IMG/VR virus record: IMGVR_UViG_3300031951_000699
Span: 1-33,640 of that record
Strand: one strand, 5' to 3'
Length of the DNA: 33,640 bases
From: a virus
Within the stretch, counting starts at the first letter, position 1, and the number at the start of each line of letters is the position of its first letter. The position numbers and the translations under genes are program-made. Positions 23,238-29,599 of the stretch are shown piece after piece. The notes below the pieces were generated by a model. It did no database searches. It worked only from the letters and a program-made list of their open reading frames with translations, and had not been told where the DNA came from.

Positions 23238-23662
23238 TATAACTTGATTTCGCGTCTAGCGATTTGCGCATAGATGAAAAACTTTTCTAGCGCGTCTTGT
23301 GCTCGTTGTTGAAGTTCTTCGATTTTATCGACACGCTGCGACAAAACCCATGTTTGGTTGAATCCGCCATTTTCGCGGAACTTGTCAGCAACATATTGCG
23401 CTTTTTCAACAAGTTCTTGCGAAGCGTCTAGCGCGTCTTGTGAAGCGCCCCAATAAGTGATGTAGTAGTAGCGCATATACGCACCGATAGTGCCTTTAGC
23501 GTCACTCATTTCAAGTGTGTATGTTTCATCGTTTTGGCGAATCGTGTAACGAATCATCGATACTTTATTGCCATAAGTGCTTTCGCCTTCGTACTCACCG
23601 ATAGTTTCAGTTGTTACATACTTAGATACGAACTTGGCTTTTTCTGCAACGGCTGTACTCAT
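23237..23662 (-). CDS. Hypothetical protein (141 aa)
   Basis: I start at ATG 23662, behind AAAGGGTAAAT, giving MSTAVAEKAKFVSKYVTTET. The protein has a beta-rich first half (NKVSMIRYTIRQNDETYTLE) and a helical second half rich in Gln and Lys (DKIEELQQRAQDALEKF). No family recognised. It lies between ribozymes 3 and 2, so it would be carried on a single-gene mRNA with hairpins at both ends. Confidence 0.75.
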   Translation of the reverse strand: MSTAVAEKAKFVSKYVTTETIGEYEGESTYGNKVSMIRYTIRQNDETYTLEMSDAKGTIGAYMRYYYITYWGASQDALDASQELVEKAQYVADKFRENGGFNQTWVLSQRVDKIEELQQRAQDALEKFFIYAQIARREIKL

Positions 23663-23690
23663 TTGTGATTTACCCTTTGTTAGTGCTGAT

Positions 23691-23747
23691 GGACTCATCA
23701 GTGCTGGCATTTACCAGCAGACGCGGTATTGCTACCGCGTTTCGTCC
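23691..23747 (-). ncRNA. Type II hammerhead ribozyme 3
   Basis: Order on the minus strand: GGAC, GAAA, stem III CGCGGUA-GCAA-UACCGCG, GUC, stem I UGCUGG-UAAAUG-CCAGCA, CUGAUGA, GUCC. The stem III loop is a GNRA tetraloop. Core residues are all present. Predicted cut is between 23720 and 23719, 57 bases before ATG 23662. Its first G is the last base of the TAG stop codon of the 67-residue gene. Confidence 0.96.
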
Positions 23748-23950
23748 TAGTAACCGCGTGTCAACAAACTGTGCAATTTCACCAAATACAAATAGTGTTC
23801 ATTTGATAGAACTTCGTGTTCGTTGAGAAGCGTTTGATTAACAAGAATCGCTAAATCATTCAATTGACCGCGTGTCATAGTTACTGTTACTTCTTTGTCA
23901 AGATAGTTAGCGATTGCTGCGTTGCTTGCCGCGTGAATGTCTTGTGCCAT
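23747..23950 (-). CDS. Hypothetical small protein (67 aa)
   Basis: This 67-residue product begins MAQDIHAASNAAIANYLDKE and ends HYLYLVKLHSLLTRGY. It is helical with a hydrophobic heptad-like segment (QLNDLAILVNQTLLNEHEVL). No family recognised. AAAGGGTAAAATC precedes ATG 23950. It is the first clear gene of the leftward operon and sits between ribozymes 4 and 3. Confidence 0.75.
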   Translation of the reverse strand: MAQDIHAASNAAIANYLDKEVTVTMTRGQLNDLAILVNQTLLNEHEVLSNEHYLYLVKLHSLLTRGY

Positions 23951-23970
23951 GATTTTACCCTTTCGTAACT

Positions 23971-24029
23971 GAACTCATCAGTAGCAGCAGATACTGCTAG
24001 ACGCACATATTGCTATGCGCGTTTCGTTC
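23971..24029 (-). ncRNA. Type II hammerhead ribozyme 4
   Basis: Order on the minus strand: GAAC, GAAA, stem III CGCGCAUA-GCAA-UAUGUGCG (one G-U pair), GUC, stem I UAGCAG-UAUCUG-CUGCUA, CUGAUGA, GUUC. All catalytic bases are present. Predicted cut is between 24000 and 23999, 49 bases before ATG 23950. No clear gene ends in front of it, so it would remove the 5' leader from the first mRNA. Confidence 0.95.
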
Positions 24030-24223
24030 TCTACAATTCTGTCGTCGTAGTTGCTGTTCTATAGGCAGTGCGCTTACCACATCCGATTTACGGAAATAAG
24101 TGGCTAGTGATGTATCACGGGCGATGCCATCAAACACAACGAACGCGCGAACGCGTTTCGACTATCTGAATTCTGCTATGTAGTTATCTAGTTACAAATG
24201 AGCAAACGAGGGAGTTGTCGCGC

Positions 24224-24236
24224 GCGGTCAGACCGC
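24224..24236. promoter_or_regulatory. Candidate operator dyad
   Basis: GCGGTC-A-GACCGC is a perfect odd-length inverted repeat with 6-base arms. The 1-base centre cannot form an RNA hairpin, so binding by a dimeric repressor is the more likely use. It lies downstream of the minus-strand promoter candidate. Confidence 0.4.
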
Positions 24237-24268
24237 CTTCGGTTCCCGTCATCGTCATCATGGGAGAA

Positions 24269-24296
24269 GTATTACAGGCTCAGGCGGTAAAAGCAA
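24269..24296 (-). promoter_or_regulatory. Candidate leftward promoter
   Basis: On the minus strand TTGCTT (24296-24291) and TAATAC (24274-24269) are 16 bases apart. The first ATG follows the -10 box by seven bases, which would make the transcript leaderless, a common feature in Actinobacteria. This would drive the operon that carries the ribozymes. Confidence 0.4.
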
Positions 24297-24451
24297 ATCA
24301 GGCTGGCAGAAAGTTTTGGCGCGCCGTTCGAGCGTGCAGGCTCGACCCTGAGCGTGGCAACTTGAGCCCTGTGCGCCTATTACAGACCCGAACAGCCTTG
24401 CCCAAGGGTTTTCCCCCGTGCCGCCTCTAAAAATCGCTCTAATAGCCTCGC

Positions 24452-24480
24452 CTCACAGGGCTGGACAGGTGCGCTATTCT
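24452..24480 (+). promoter_or_regulatory. Candidate rightward promoter
   Basis: CTCACA and TATTCT are 17 bases apart, and the -10 box lies six bases before ATG 24487. Transcription would start at or near the start codon, a leaderless mRNA. No ribosome-binding site is seen before this ATG, which agrees. Confidence 0.4.
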
Positions 24481-24486
24481 TCGGAC

Positions 24487-24699
24487 ATGGCTATGGCTCG
24501 GGTCGTGATAAATCTCGGCGGACTCAATGTCAAAATTGAACAAGACGCTGCGTATCCTGACATCATTACTGATATGTGTAATCGTGCTGCGGTTTTATTC
24601 GCAACATCATTAGCACAAGCTACTAGCGCAGGACTAGAAATCATGGCATCAACTTGGGTTGATTACGGCGATGATGATGACGAGGACGAGGACGCATAA
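24487..24699 (+). CDS. Small acidic protein, sole rightward gene
   Basis: From ATG 24487 the product has 70 residues: a beta segment MAMARVVINLGGLNVKIEQD, a helix (CNRAAVLFATSLAQATSAGL) and an extremely acidic tail (DYGDDDDEDEDA). The direction opposite to all neighbours and its own candidate promoter suggest a separately timed gene. The acidic tail may imitate DNA and bind a host or phage DNA-binding protein; that is inference. An upstream start at 24418 is less likely. It ends in the A-run of the facing terminator. Confidence 0.72.
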   Translation: MAMARVVINLGGLNVKIEQDAAYPDIITDMCNRAAVLFATSLAQATSAGLEIMASTWVDYGDDDDEDEDA

Positions 24700-24729
24700 A
24701 AAAAAAGACCCCCCACCGAAGTGAGGGGT
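24698..24729 (-). terminator. Strong intrinsic terminator of the late operon
   Basis: On the minus strand ACCCCTCAC pairs with GTGGGGGGT over nine bases (one U-G) around a UUCG tetraloop, followed one base later by nine T. It ends transcription from the fibre-lysis-phosphoesterase operon. In the plus direction the same hairpin has only a weak T-run. Confidence 0.93.
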
Positions 24730-24750
24730 AACTTTTGCCACCTTTTGTTA

Positions 24751-25017
24751 CTAGGTTGCTAATTGACCAGCACCAGCGACATACGCAACTGCGTCAATGT
24801 AGTTGTCCGTGTGCGTTGGGTCATTAGCAATTCTTGAAATCTTCATAAGTGCCAGCATACATCCGACCATGTGTGCCGGAATAGGTTCATCTAGTTTTAG
24901 TACGGCTGCCCATAGTTTGCCGATGCGTTCCCATGATTCTTCAATAGCACCATAGGTATCTTGTCTGTTGCCACCAATAAGGCAACTCGCTTCCGCAAGT
25001 ATGTCGTCAATTTCCAT
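24751..25017 (-). CDS. DUF6378-like protein
   Basis: From ATG 25017 (TAATG junction) the product has 88 residues. MEIDDILAEASCLIGGNRQD, YGAIEESWERIGKLWAAVL and NYIDAVAYVAGAGQLA match the DUF6378 pattern found in many phages, a short helical protein of unknown activity. It is the last gene before the terminator and directly follows the metallophosphoesterase gene. Confidence 0.78.
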   Translation of the reverse strand: MEIDDILAEASCLIGGNRQDTYGAIEESWERIGKLWAAVLKLDEPIPAHMVGCMLALMKISRIANDPTHTDNYIDAVAYVAGAGQLAT

Positions 25018-26048
25018 TAGTCGAGCCAAATCTTATATGCGGCAGTTACTCTGCCTTTAATTGGGTCAACGAAATGAAGTCGTTGTGATGGTGTTGCGCT
25101 TGCCGCCAACATGACACCAGCATATCGATTATCCGATTCCGTGCTGCCTGTTTGATAGACGCTTCCTTGTCCGTTTGCCATTGGCCACTCTGCGTGTGTG
25201 TGGTAGTGACCGATATACACATCTCGGAAATCCCAATCGTATGCTCCGCTTCGCCAGCGGTTCGCGTGTTGAACGATGCCACTCGGACTCGCAAATCCAT
25301 TCCGCCCAACTTCATCGCCATGGATAAGCAATGCTTTGTAGTTTCCGATTTGAACTCTCTGGATATCGTCTGGACACTCCTGCCATGTGAGTCGTTTTTC
25401 GTCTGATAACAATTGTCGCGCGAGTTCGTAGCACATTCTGTCGAAGTTGTCGCTGCGTGGAACATTATCTCGCTTGCTTCCAATACGCCCATGATTACCC
25501 CATTCTGCTACGACAGTCACCTTCTCGTAATTGCTCAAAGCGTAACGCACAACCTCTACCAAAAGTCGGCTTACCGTTACATATTGCTCAAAGAGTGTCG
25601 CGTCTATTTCGAACGCTTGCGTGGGGAAATTGAATAAACCTTCGACCATGTCGCCACCGAACATAATCGTTACATCGCGTACTGGGTGGTCGGCGCGCTG
25701 TATGTCCGTGATGCGTATGGCTTTCTTAGCAAAATCTAATACGCGTTTGCGCATAATCGTACTGTCGTAGGACACAGTTCGTTTCGCGCCTTGCCAGTCT
25801 GTTAAATGCCATAGCGCAACTTCGGGTTTTGTTTTGCGTTTGTCTGCGCTCGGCGCTGCTATTCCGGGAAACTTATCGTGCGCTAATACTGCGTCATAAC
25901 ACGACTGAATCGTAACTTCGACAAGTTCTTCCGTGCGTTGTTTTGCTTTCTGTAAATCTTTCTGCGCTCTTTGTAATGCTTTGCGCAGTTCAACGATTTC
26001 AGGATTCGAGTCGTGGTCGAGTTGTTCTAAATCGTCACTTAGCGACAC
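25017..26048 (-). CDS. Calcineurin-like metallophosphoesterase
   Basis: This 343-residue enzyme has a coiled-coil N-terminus (15-50) and the full motif set: HLTDWQ at 81-86, GGDMVEG at 131-137, GNHGRIG at 184-190, HGDE at 243-246 and GHYHTHAEW at 280-288. It should hold two metal ions and cleave phosphodiesters. The arrangement resembles actinophage proteins near small HTH genes; DNA substrates are likely but unproven. The start is GTG 26048, overlapping the HTH gene by 14 bases, with GAGGGG some 11 bases upstream. Confidence 0.88.
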   Translation of the reverse strand: MSLSDDLEQLDHDSNPEIVELRKALQRAQKDLQKAKQRTEELVEVTIQSCYDAVLAHDKFPGIAAPSADKRKTKPEVALWHLTDWQGAKRTVSYDSTIMRKRVLDFAKKAIRITDIQRADHPVRDVTIMFGGDMVEGLFNFPTQAFEIDATLFEQYVTVSRLLVEVVRYALSNYEKVTVVAEWGNHGRIGSKRDNVPRSDNFDRMCYELARQLLSDEKRLTWQECPDDIQRVQIGNYKALLIHGDEVGRNGFASPSGIVQHANRWRSGAYDWDFRDVYIGHYHTHAEWPMANGQGSVYQTGSTESDNRYAGVMLAASATPSQRLHFVDPIKGRVTAAYKIWLD

Positions 26049-26280
26049 CGGAACAGACCCCTCGCCTATGCCGCCCCACTACTCCATCTGAAATCGGATA
26101 GCCGTTTTCTTTTAACAACTTACTCAATGCTGTGTGACTAACTTTCGGTCTAGCCATTGCTGCTACGAGAGCATCGCGTTCGGCTTGGGGGAGTTCACCG
26201 AGTAGCGTACATACTCCGCAGAATAACGATTGTGCCTTCCCGAATGCTTCAACATTCGACAAATCGTCTAGTAATCCCAT
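26035..26280 (-). CDS. Small HTH-like partner of the phosphoesterase
   Basis: This 81-residue product ends with HTALSKLLKENGYPISDGVV and RHRRGVC, a helix-turn-helix-like shape with a basic recognition helix common in actinophage genes next to this phosphoesterase. The N-terminal half has two Cys (CGVC). It may guide the phosphoesterase to DNA. The 14-base overlap shows coupling. No stronger family call. Confidence 0.7.
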   Translation of the reverse strand: MGLLDDLSNVEAFGKAQSLFCGVCTLLGELPQAERDALVAAMARPKVSHTALSKLLKENGYPISDGVVGRHRRGVCSGVAK

Positions 26281-26282
26281 GA

Positions 26283-26540
26283 CTACTTTTTCTTTACTGC
26301 TTTCTTCTTTTTCTTGTCTGCTTTTGCTAATTTGTTCAATTCGACTTCTACGGTATCGGCAATTAAACCGAACGCAGGGTCTTTAGGATTGATAGCGCGG
26401 AGTGCTGGTCCAAGTGTTGCAATAGCACCAGCGATAAGTAAATCTTCTGCTCCTGTGATTCCTGCGTTATACGCTACGAGAGCAGCGATAGCGAAAGAAC
26501 GAACATACGATTCGATGGCTGATTTCATTTTATGATTCAT
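26283..26540 (-). CDS. Holin
   Basis: From ATG 26540 with AAGGAGG the product has 85 residues. It has two hydrophobic segments (YVRSFAIAALVAYNAGI and DLLIAGAIATLGPALRAI), the motif INPKDPAFG and a strongly Lys-rich tail (KADKKKKKAVKKK), a typical actinophage holin layout. It follows the CHAP endolysin gene by ten bases. It would open the membrane to release the endolysin. Confidence 0.82.
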   Translation of the reverse strand: MNHKMKSAIESYVRSFAIAALVAYNAGITGAEDLLIAGAIATLGPALRAINPKDPAFGLIADTVEVELNKLAKADKKKKKAVKKK

Positions 26541-26550
26541 TTCTGCCTCC

Positions 26551-27009
26551 TTATGGTCGAGCCACAGCCATAACAGTAGCATAGGGTCGCTTCTTTTCCG
26601 CGACTTCACCACCATTACTTTGTGAGCCCTTGTTGTCAGGTGAGGTATTACCTTCAATACAGACTAGGCGCTGACGCTTGACATTGTTCTTTACAACAAT
26701 ACCAACATGGTCAGGTTGAGCATCTGTATCAAACTGAAAGAAAACGATATCGCCTTCTTGCGCCTGTCCTACTGGTACTAACTTGTTCTTTTTCGTAAAC
26801 CATTTCAAGCCAGCATCACACGAAGCAAAACCCTTTTTCGTGCTGGCTGCTACTGATGCTGATAGTCCTACTTTGTGATAAACCCACGATACGAACATGG
26901 CGCACCATGGTTGATTATTCATGCCATACCATTTGCCGAATTTAGTATCGTTATCGCCTGTTTCAGCGTACCCGAGTTCTTCGTATGCTGTCGCTACTAT
27001 GTTATTCAT
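26551..27009 (-). CDS. CHAP-domain endolysin
   Basis: This 152-residue enzyme is a single CHAP domain: Cys36 in QPWCAMFVSW, GDIVFFQFD at 86-94, His101 in DHVGIV and EGNTS at 119-123. It would cut peptide bonds in peptidoglycan. It has no signal peptide, so it depends on the holin beside it. No separate cell-wall-binding domain is present. Confidence 0.9.
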   Translation of the reverse strand: MNNIVATAYEELGYAETGDNDTKFGKWYGMNNQPWCAMFVSWVYHKVGLSASVAASTKKGFASCDAGLKWFTKKNKLVPVGQAQEGDIVFFQFDTDAQPDHVGIVVKNNVKRQRLVCIEGNTSPDNKGSQSNGGEVAEKKRPYATVMAVARP

Positions 27010-27016
27010 GCCTGTC

Positions 27017-27247
27017 CTATTTCTTGTCGATTAGCAGCAGATAAATCTGGTCTATTCTGCCTTCTAACTTGTTTACTTTTGCGTCAATATCATTGACTTT
27101 GTCTTTGATACTTGAGCCACCATTAGGTTTGAGTTCGCTCAAATAGTCACGAATCAAAGACCGCGTGATGAATCTGTGCGCTGCCCATAATGCGGCAAGT
27201 AGAGCGAGTACGCCTGATACTGTCGTTGCCCAGTCAGGTATAGACAT
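27017..27247 (-). CDS. Holin-like membrane protein with coiled coil
   Basis: This 76-residue product has one transmembrane segment (ATTVSGVLALLAALWAAHRF, about 7-26) and a C-terminal coiled coil (IKDKVNDIDAKVNKLEGRID). The layout is like XhlA-type lysis proteins. It sits before the endolysin, so it may be a second holin, an antiholin or a spanin-like lysis aid. Confidence 0.75.
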   Translation of the reverse strand: MSIPDWATTVSGVLALLAALWAAHRFITRSLIRDYLSELKPNGGSSIKDKVNDIDAKVNKLEGRIDQIYLLLIDKK

Positions 27248-27265
27248 TGTTATTGCACCTTTCGG

Positions 27266-27895
27266 TTATGCGAGTATTGCTACTCCATTGAGAACGATTT
27301 CAGAAGTAGAATCTAGAACAGCAGGAGTGTTGTAATCTACGATTTGTGAACCACCATTAGCAGTTGGGCACCACAAATACATATCAGATGAACCTTCTGC
27401 CAAGATAGCAAAAATTGTATAAATATTGCCGTTGTCGTTGATGTATCCGGGAGCGACAACATCATGCGCAAATGTTGCAAAACCAGCAGGTAGTGTGAAG
27501 TAAATCTGCCCAGTACCCCAGTTACTAACAGTCGTGCCAAGAATTTCAGCATACGCAGTAAGCATATTGCCTACGCGTTGTGCTTCAACAGTTATCGGAC
27601 TACCTGTATAAACAATGTCGTTATTAGTTGTTTTCAATACAGCAGTAGTTGTAGTGATAATTGTTGGGCTTTGATTGCCATCAGCAATTTCTACCCACTC
27701 AGTTCCGTTCCAGTATTTTAATAAATCAGCATTTGTGTCATAAAACGCATCACCAATATTAGGATTAGTTGGTGTATTAGTGCTGAAATCAACATTCGGA
27801 AAATTGAAACGATACGCAGTTTCTAGCGCACGAATACGGCGGTCTAAATCCCAAAACATTTCCGATACCGTTGGCGGTAAATTGATATACGGCAT
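27266..27895 (-). CDS. Tail-fibre-like protein
   Basis: The 209-residue product begins with MPYINLPPTVSEMFWDLDRR and a short coiled coil, then the fibre motif GDAFYDTNADLLKYWNGTEW at about 48-67, and a beta-rich C-terminal domain (AYAEILGTTVSNWGTGQIYF). The C-terminal domain resembles small virion knob domains. It lies right after the Gp37-like protein gene, so it is probably part of the tail tip. Confidence 0.7.
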   Translation of the reverse strand: MPYINLPPTVSEMFWDLDRRIRALETAYRFNFPNVDFSTNTPTNPNIGDAFYDTNADLLKYWNGTEWVEIADGNQSPTIITTTTAVLKTTNNDIVYTGSPITVEAQRVGNMLTAYAEILGTTVSNWGTGQIYFTLPAGFATFAHDVVAPGYINDNGNIYTIFAILAEGSSDMYLWCPTANGGSQIVDYNTPAVLDSTSEIVLNGVAILA

Positions 27896-27902
27896 CGCGC
27901 TC

Positions 27903-29015
27903 CTAGTTGATAGTCGGTGGTGTTAGCGTAAGTGTAACGCGTTCAGGTCCATCTTCACCTGGTTCTACGCTAATTGCCACAATACGATACACCTCGGCAA
28001 GTCCGTATCCGCTACCATTATTGGGAAAGCGGTCATCGGTGATACGCAATAAACATTCGTCACCTGTTTTGTAAGAACCAAGCACAGGTTCGGCATAAGC
28101 AGGAACAACAATTTTCGGCGTAACGACAGGAACTTGTCGCGCTGTTACTTCGCCGAGTGTTTGCTGATATAACAAGTCAGGGTCAAACTGGTCGGTATAA
28201 GACACAGTATCTTCTAACAATGGCCAACCTGCCGCGATTTGATTTGCTGGACTAACAGCCGTAGCACGAATTTTGGCTTCGTTGCTATTTGGTCCAATTC
28301 CATACATTGTGTTAGCAGTCTGCGCGCCGTCATCAGGCCATTCGTAAGTCACAATATTTCCGGGAAATTCAAAGACAATAGCATCAGGATTTGCCGCGTT
28401 ATATTGAATACCGCGCTGAGGATATTCGGTGCGTAGATATTTGCGTGGCTCAAGGAAAGCGTCATACGCAACATCTATATTTACATCAAAGCCGTCTTGC
28501 TGGTTGCTGAGGTCTTTTACTGCGCCTGATACATCTTTGAACTCATAGTCAAAATACACACGCGTAACTAAAATACCCGATAAGTTGTCAGGTATCACTA
28601 CGCCAATATCTCCGCCCGGAACATCTTGCGCGAGGAAAACTAAATCCTGCGCTACGGAGAGTTGGTCTTGGTCCTCGTAAACTAGCGTGTCAGTAATGCG
28701 TCTGCGCTCAAAATACGACATGAACTCACGCGCCTGAAATGTGAAATGTTGGCTGTCGCTATCCCATGTGCGTAACCAAATAACACCGCCCCAAATCAAA
28801 ACGCCATCTCGGTCTACATAAATCGCAGTACGAGCAGGTTCTGTTGAGGCGGTAATGTCGTAGCCTGTTTCATTGACATCAGAACCAAGAATAGTTCCTT
28901 GGAAACTACCCGAAGTATTGAGTACCTGTGTAAATGAAACGCGTGTGAGAGGAAGTTCGGCAAGAATATCGTTGGTTCTAAGGTCGGCAAACAGATACCG
29001 ATACTGTGTTGCCAT
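27903..29015 (-). CDS. ReqiPepy6 Gp37-like minor tail protein
   Basis: This 370-residue protein shows YLFADLRTNDILAELPLTRV at the start, VLIWGGVIWLRTWDSDSQHF at about 70-90 and REFMSYFERRRI, a pattern of the Siphovirus ReqiPepy6 Gp37-like tail family. It probably forms part of the tail tip or hub joined to the host-binding fibres. The last 70 residues include KTGDECLLRI and a barrel-like end. It lies between fibre genes on both sides. Confidence 0.8.
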   Translation of the reverse strand: MATQYRYLFADLRTNDILAELPLTRVSFTQVLNTSGSFQGTILGSDVNETGYDITASTEPARTAIYVDRDGVLIWGGVIWLRTWDSDSQHFTFQAREFMSYFERRRITDTLVYEDQDQLSVAQDLVFLAQDVPGGDIGVVIPDNLSGILVTRVYFDYEFKDVSGAVKDLSNQQDGFDVNIDVAYDAFLEPRKYLRTEYPQRGIQYNAANPDAIVFEFPGNIVTYEWPDDGAQTANTMYGIGPNSNEAKIRATAVSPANQIAAGWPLLEDTVSYTDQFDPDLLYQQTLGEVTARQVPVVTPKIVVPAYAEPVLGSYKTGDECLLRITDDRFPNNGSGYGLAEVYRIVAISVEPGEDGPERVTLTLTPPTIN

Positions 29016-29025
29016 GTGTTGCTCC

Positions 29026-29256
29026 TTAGATAACTATTGCTGCTGCTTCTTCGTCTGTGAGTGGTTCGCCAGCAATAAGTTTAGCCTTTGCTGACTCTTT
29101 GAGTGCGGCTTTGACTTGTGCTTCTGCCTCTGCTTTAGCGGCATCTTCTGCGGCTTTTGCCGCCATTTGGTCGCGTTCTGCAATTTCAGCAGGAGTCAAA
29201 GCAATATATTCTTGCTTTCCTGTTGCGCAATCTACTACTAATTTATACTGTGTCAT
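29026..29256 (-). CDS. Small coiled-coil protein of the tail module
   Basis: This 76-residue product begins MTQYKLVVDCATGKQEYIAL, then a long Ala/Glu/Lys helix (DQMAAKAAEDAAKAEAEAQV) and ends LTDEEAAAIVI. The helix is likely a coiled coil. It overlaps the preceding gene by 14 bases. Such small proteins next to fibre genes may link fibres or act as chaperones; not proven. Confidence 0.7.
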   Translation of the reverse strand: MTQYKLVVDCATGKQEYIALTPAEIAERDQMAAKAAEDAAKAEAEAQVKAALKESAKAKLIAGEPLTDEEAAAIVI

Positions 29257-29590
29257 TTACGAACGGCTCCCATTCTAGGTTTTCTTCATTCCAAAAATAC
29301 ACTAATCCATCATCGGGTTTTGGCACGGGCGGTTGCCAGTCATGATTATCATCTAGCGTCCAAGACGCATAAGGTTGTGGCGCAATAAATACATCTCCGT
29401 CTGCGTCATACTTGAAACCAATGCCAGCATATTGCTTACGGATTCTGTGATTGTAACTTGTTTGAATCCAAGTTCCACCTAGTCCCAAATCATTAGCAAG
29501 GAACTCTTGTCCACGATGTTCTTCTTGGTCAGGTACTACGAGTACCTGCTTGACGATTCCATTACCGTCAATCTCTGCAAAATGTGCCAT
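29243..29590 (-). CDS. Small conserved phage structural protein (115 aa)
   Basis: The sequence MAHFAEIDGNGIVKQVLVVP, TWIQTSYNHRIRKQYAGIGF and DVFIAPQPYASWTLDD belongs to a very widespread small phage protein known from marine and freshwater phages. Its exact role is not known, but it is often encoded in the tail and fibre region. ATG at 29590 is clear. It ends 14 bases inside the next gene. Confidence 0.8.
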   Translation of the reverse strand: MAHFAEIDGNGIVKQVLVVPDQEEHRGQEFLANDLGLGGTWIQTSYNHRIRKQYAGIGFKYDADGDVFIAPQPYASWTLDDNHDWQPPVPKPDDGLVYFWNEENLEWEPFVNDTV

Positions 29591-29599
29591 TGTTTTCCT

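Larger units (their letters stand above)
24030..24486. other. Gene-poor control region between divergent operons
   Basis: About 450 bases without a convincing gene. It holds candidate promoters in both directions, a 13-base dyad at 24224-24236 and a 6-base-arm hairpin around 24327-24346. A 25-residue minus-strand reading frame at 24184-24261 begins 7 bases after a candidate -10 box and could be a leaderless micro gene, but coding is not shown. I see no tRNA and no known riboswitch. This region probably controls the early leftward operon and the single rightward gene. Confidence 0.6.

Noticed and set aside
24031-24088. A short frame ending in TAG just before ribozyme 4 (IGCGKRTAYRTATTTEL)
   Set aside because: Only 18 codons after an in-frame TAA and no start codon. 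The TAG matches the pattern of the other ribozymes, so it may be the end of a lost gene, but it cannot be called.
23997-24137. A 46-codon minus-strand frame from GTG (FDGIARDTSLATYF...) running into ribozyme 4
   Set aside because: No ribosome-binding site, a GTG start only, and the end lies inside the ribozyme. Possible gene relic but not supportable.
24215-24430. Plus-strand frame of 71 codons from TTG
   Set aside because: No ribosome-binding site, sits in the control region, and has no recognised motif.
24220-24480. Possible tRNA in the GC-rich control region
   Set aside because: A GTTCGAG segment resembles a T-loop but no cloverleaf could be folded.
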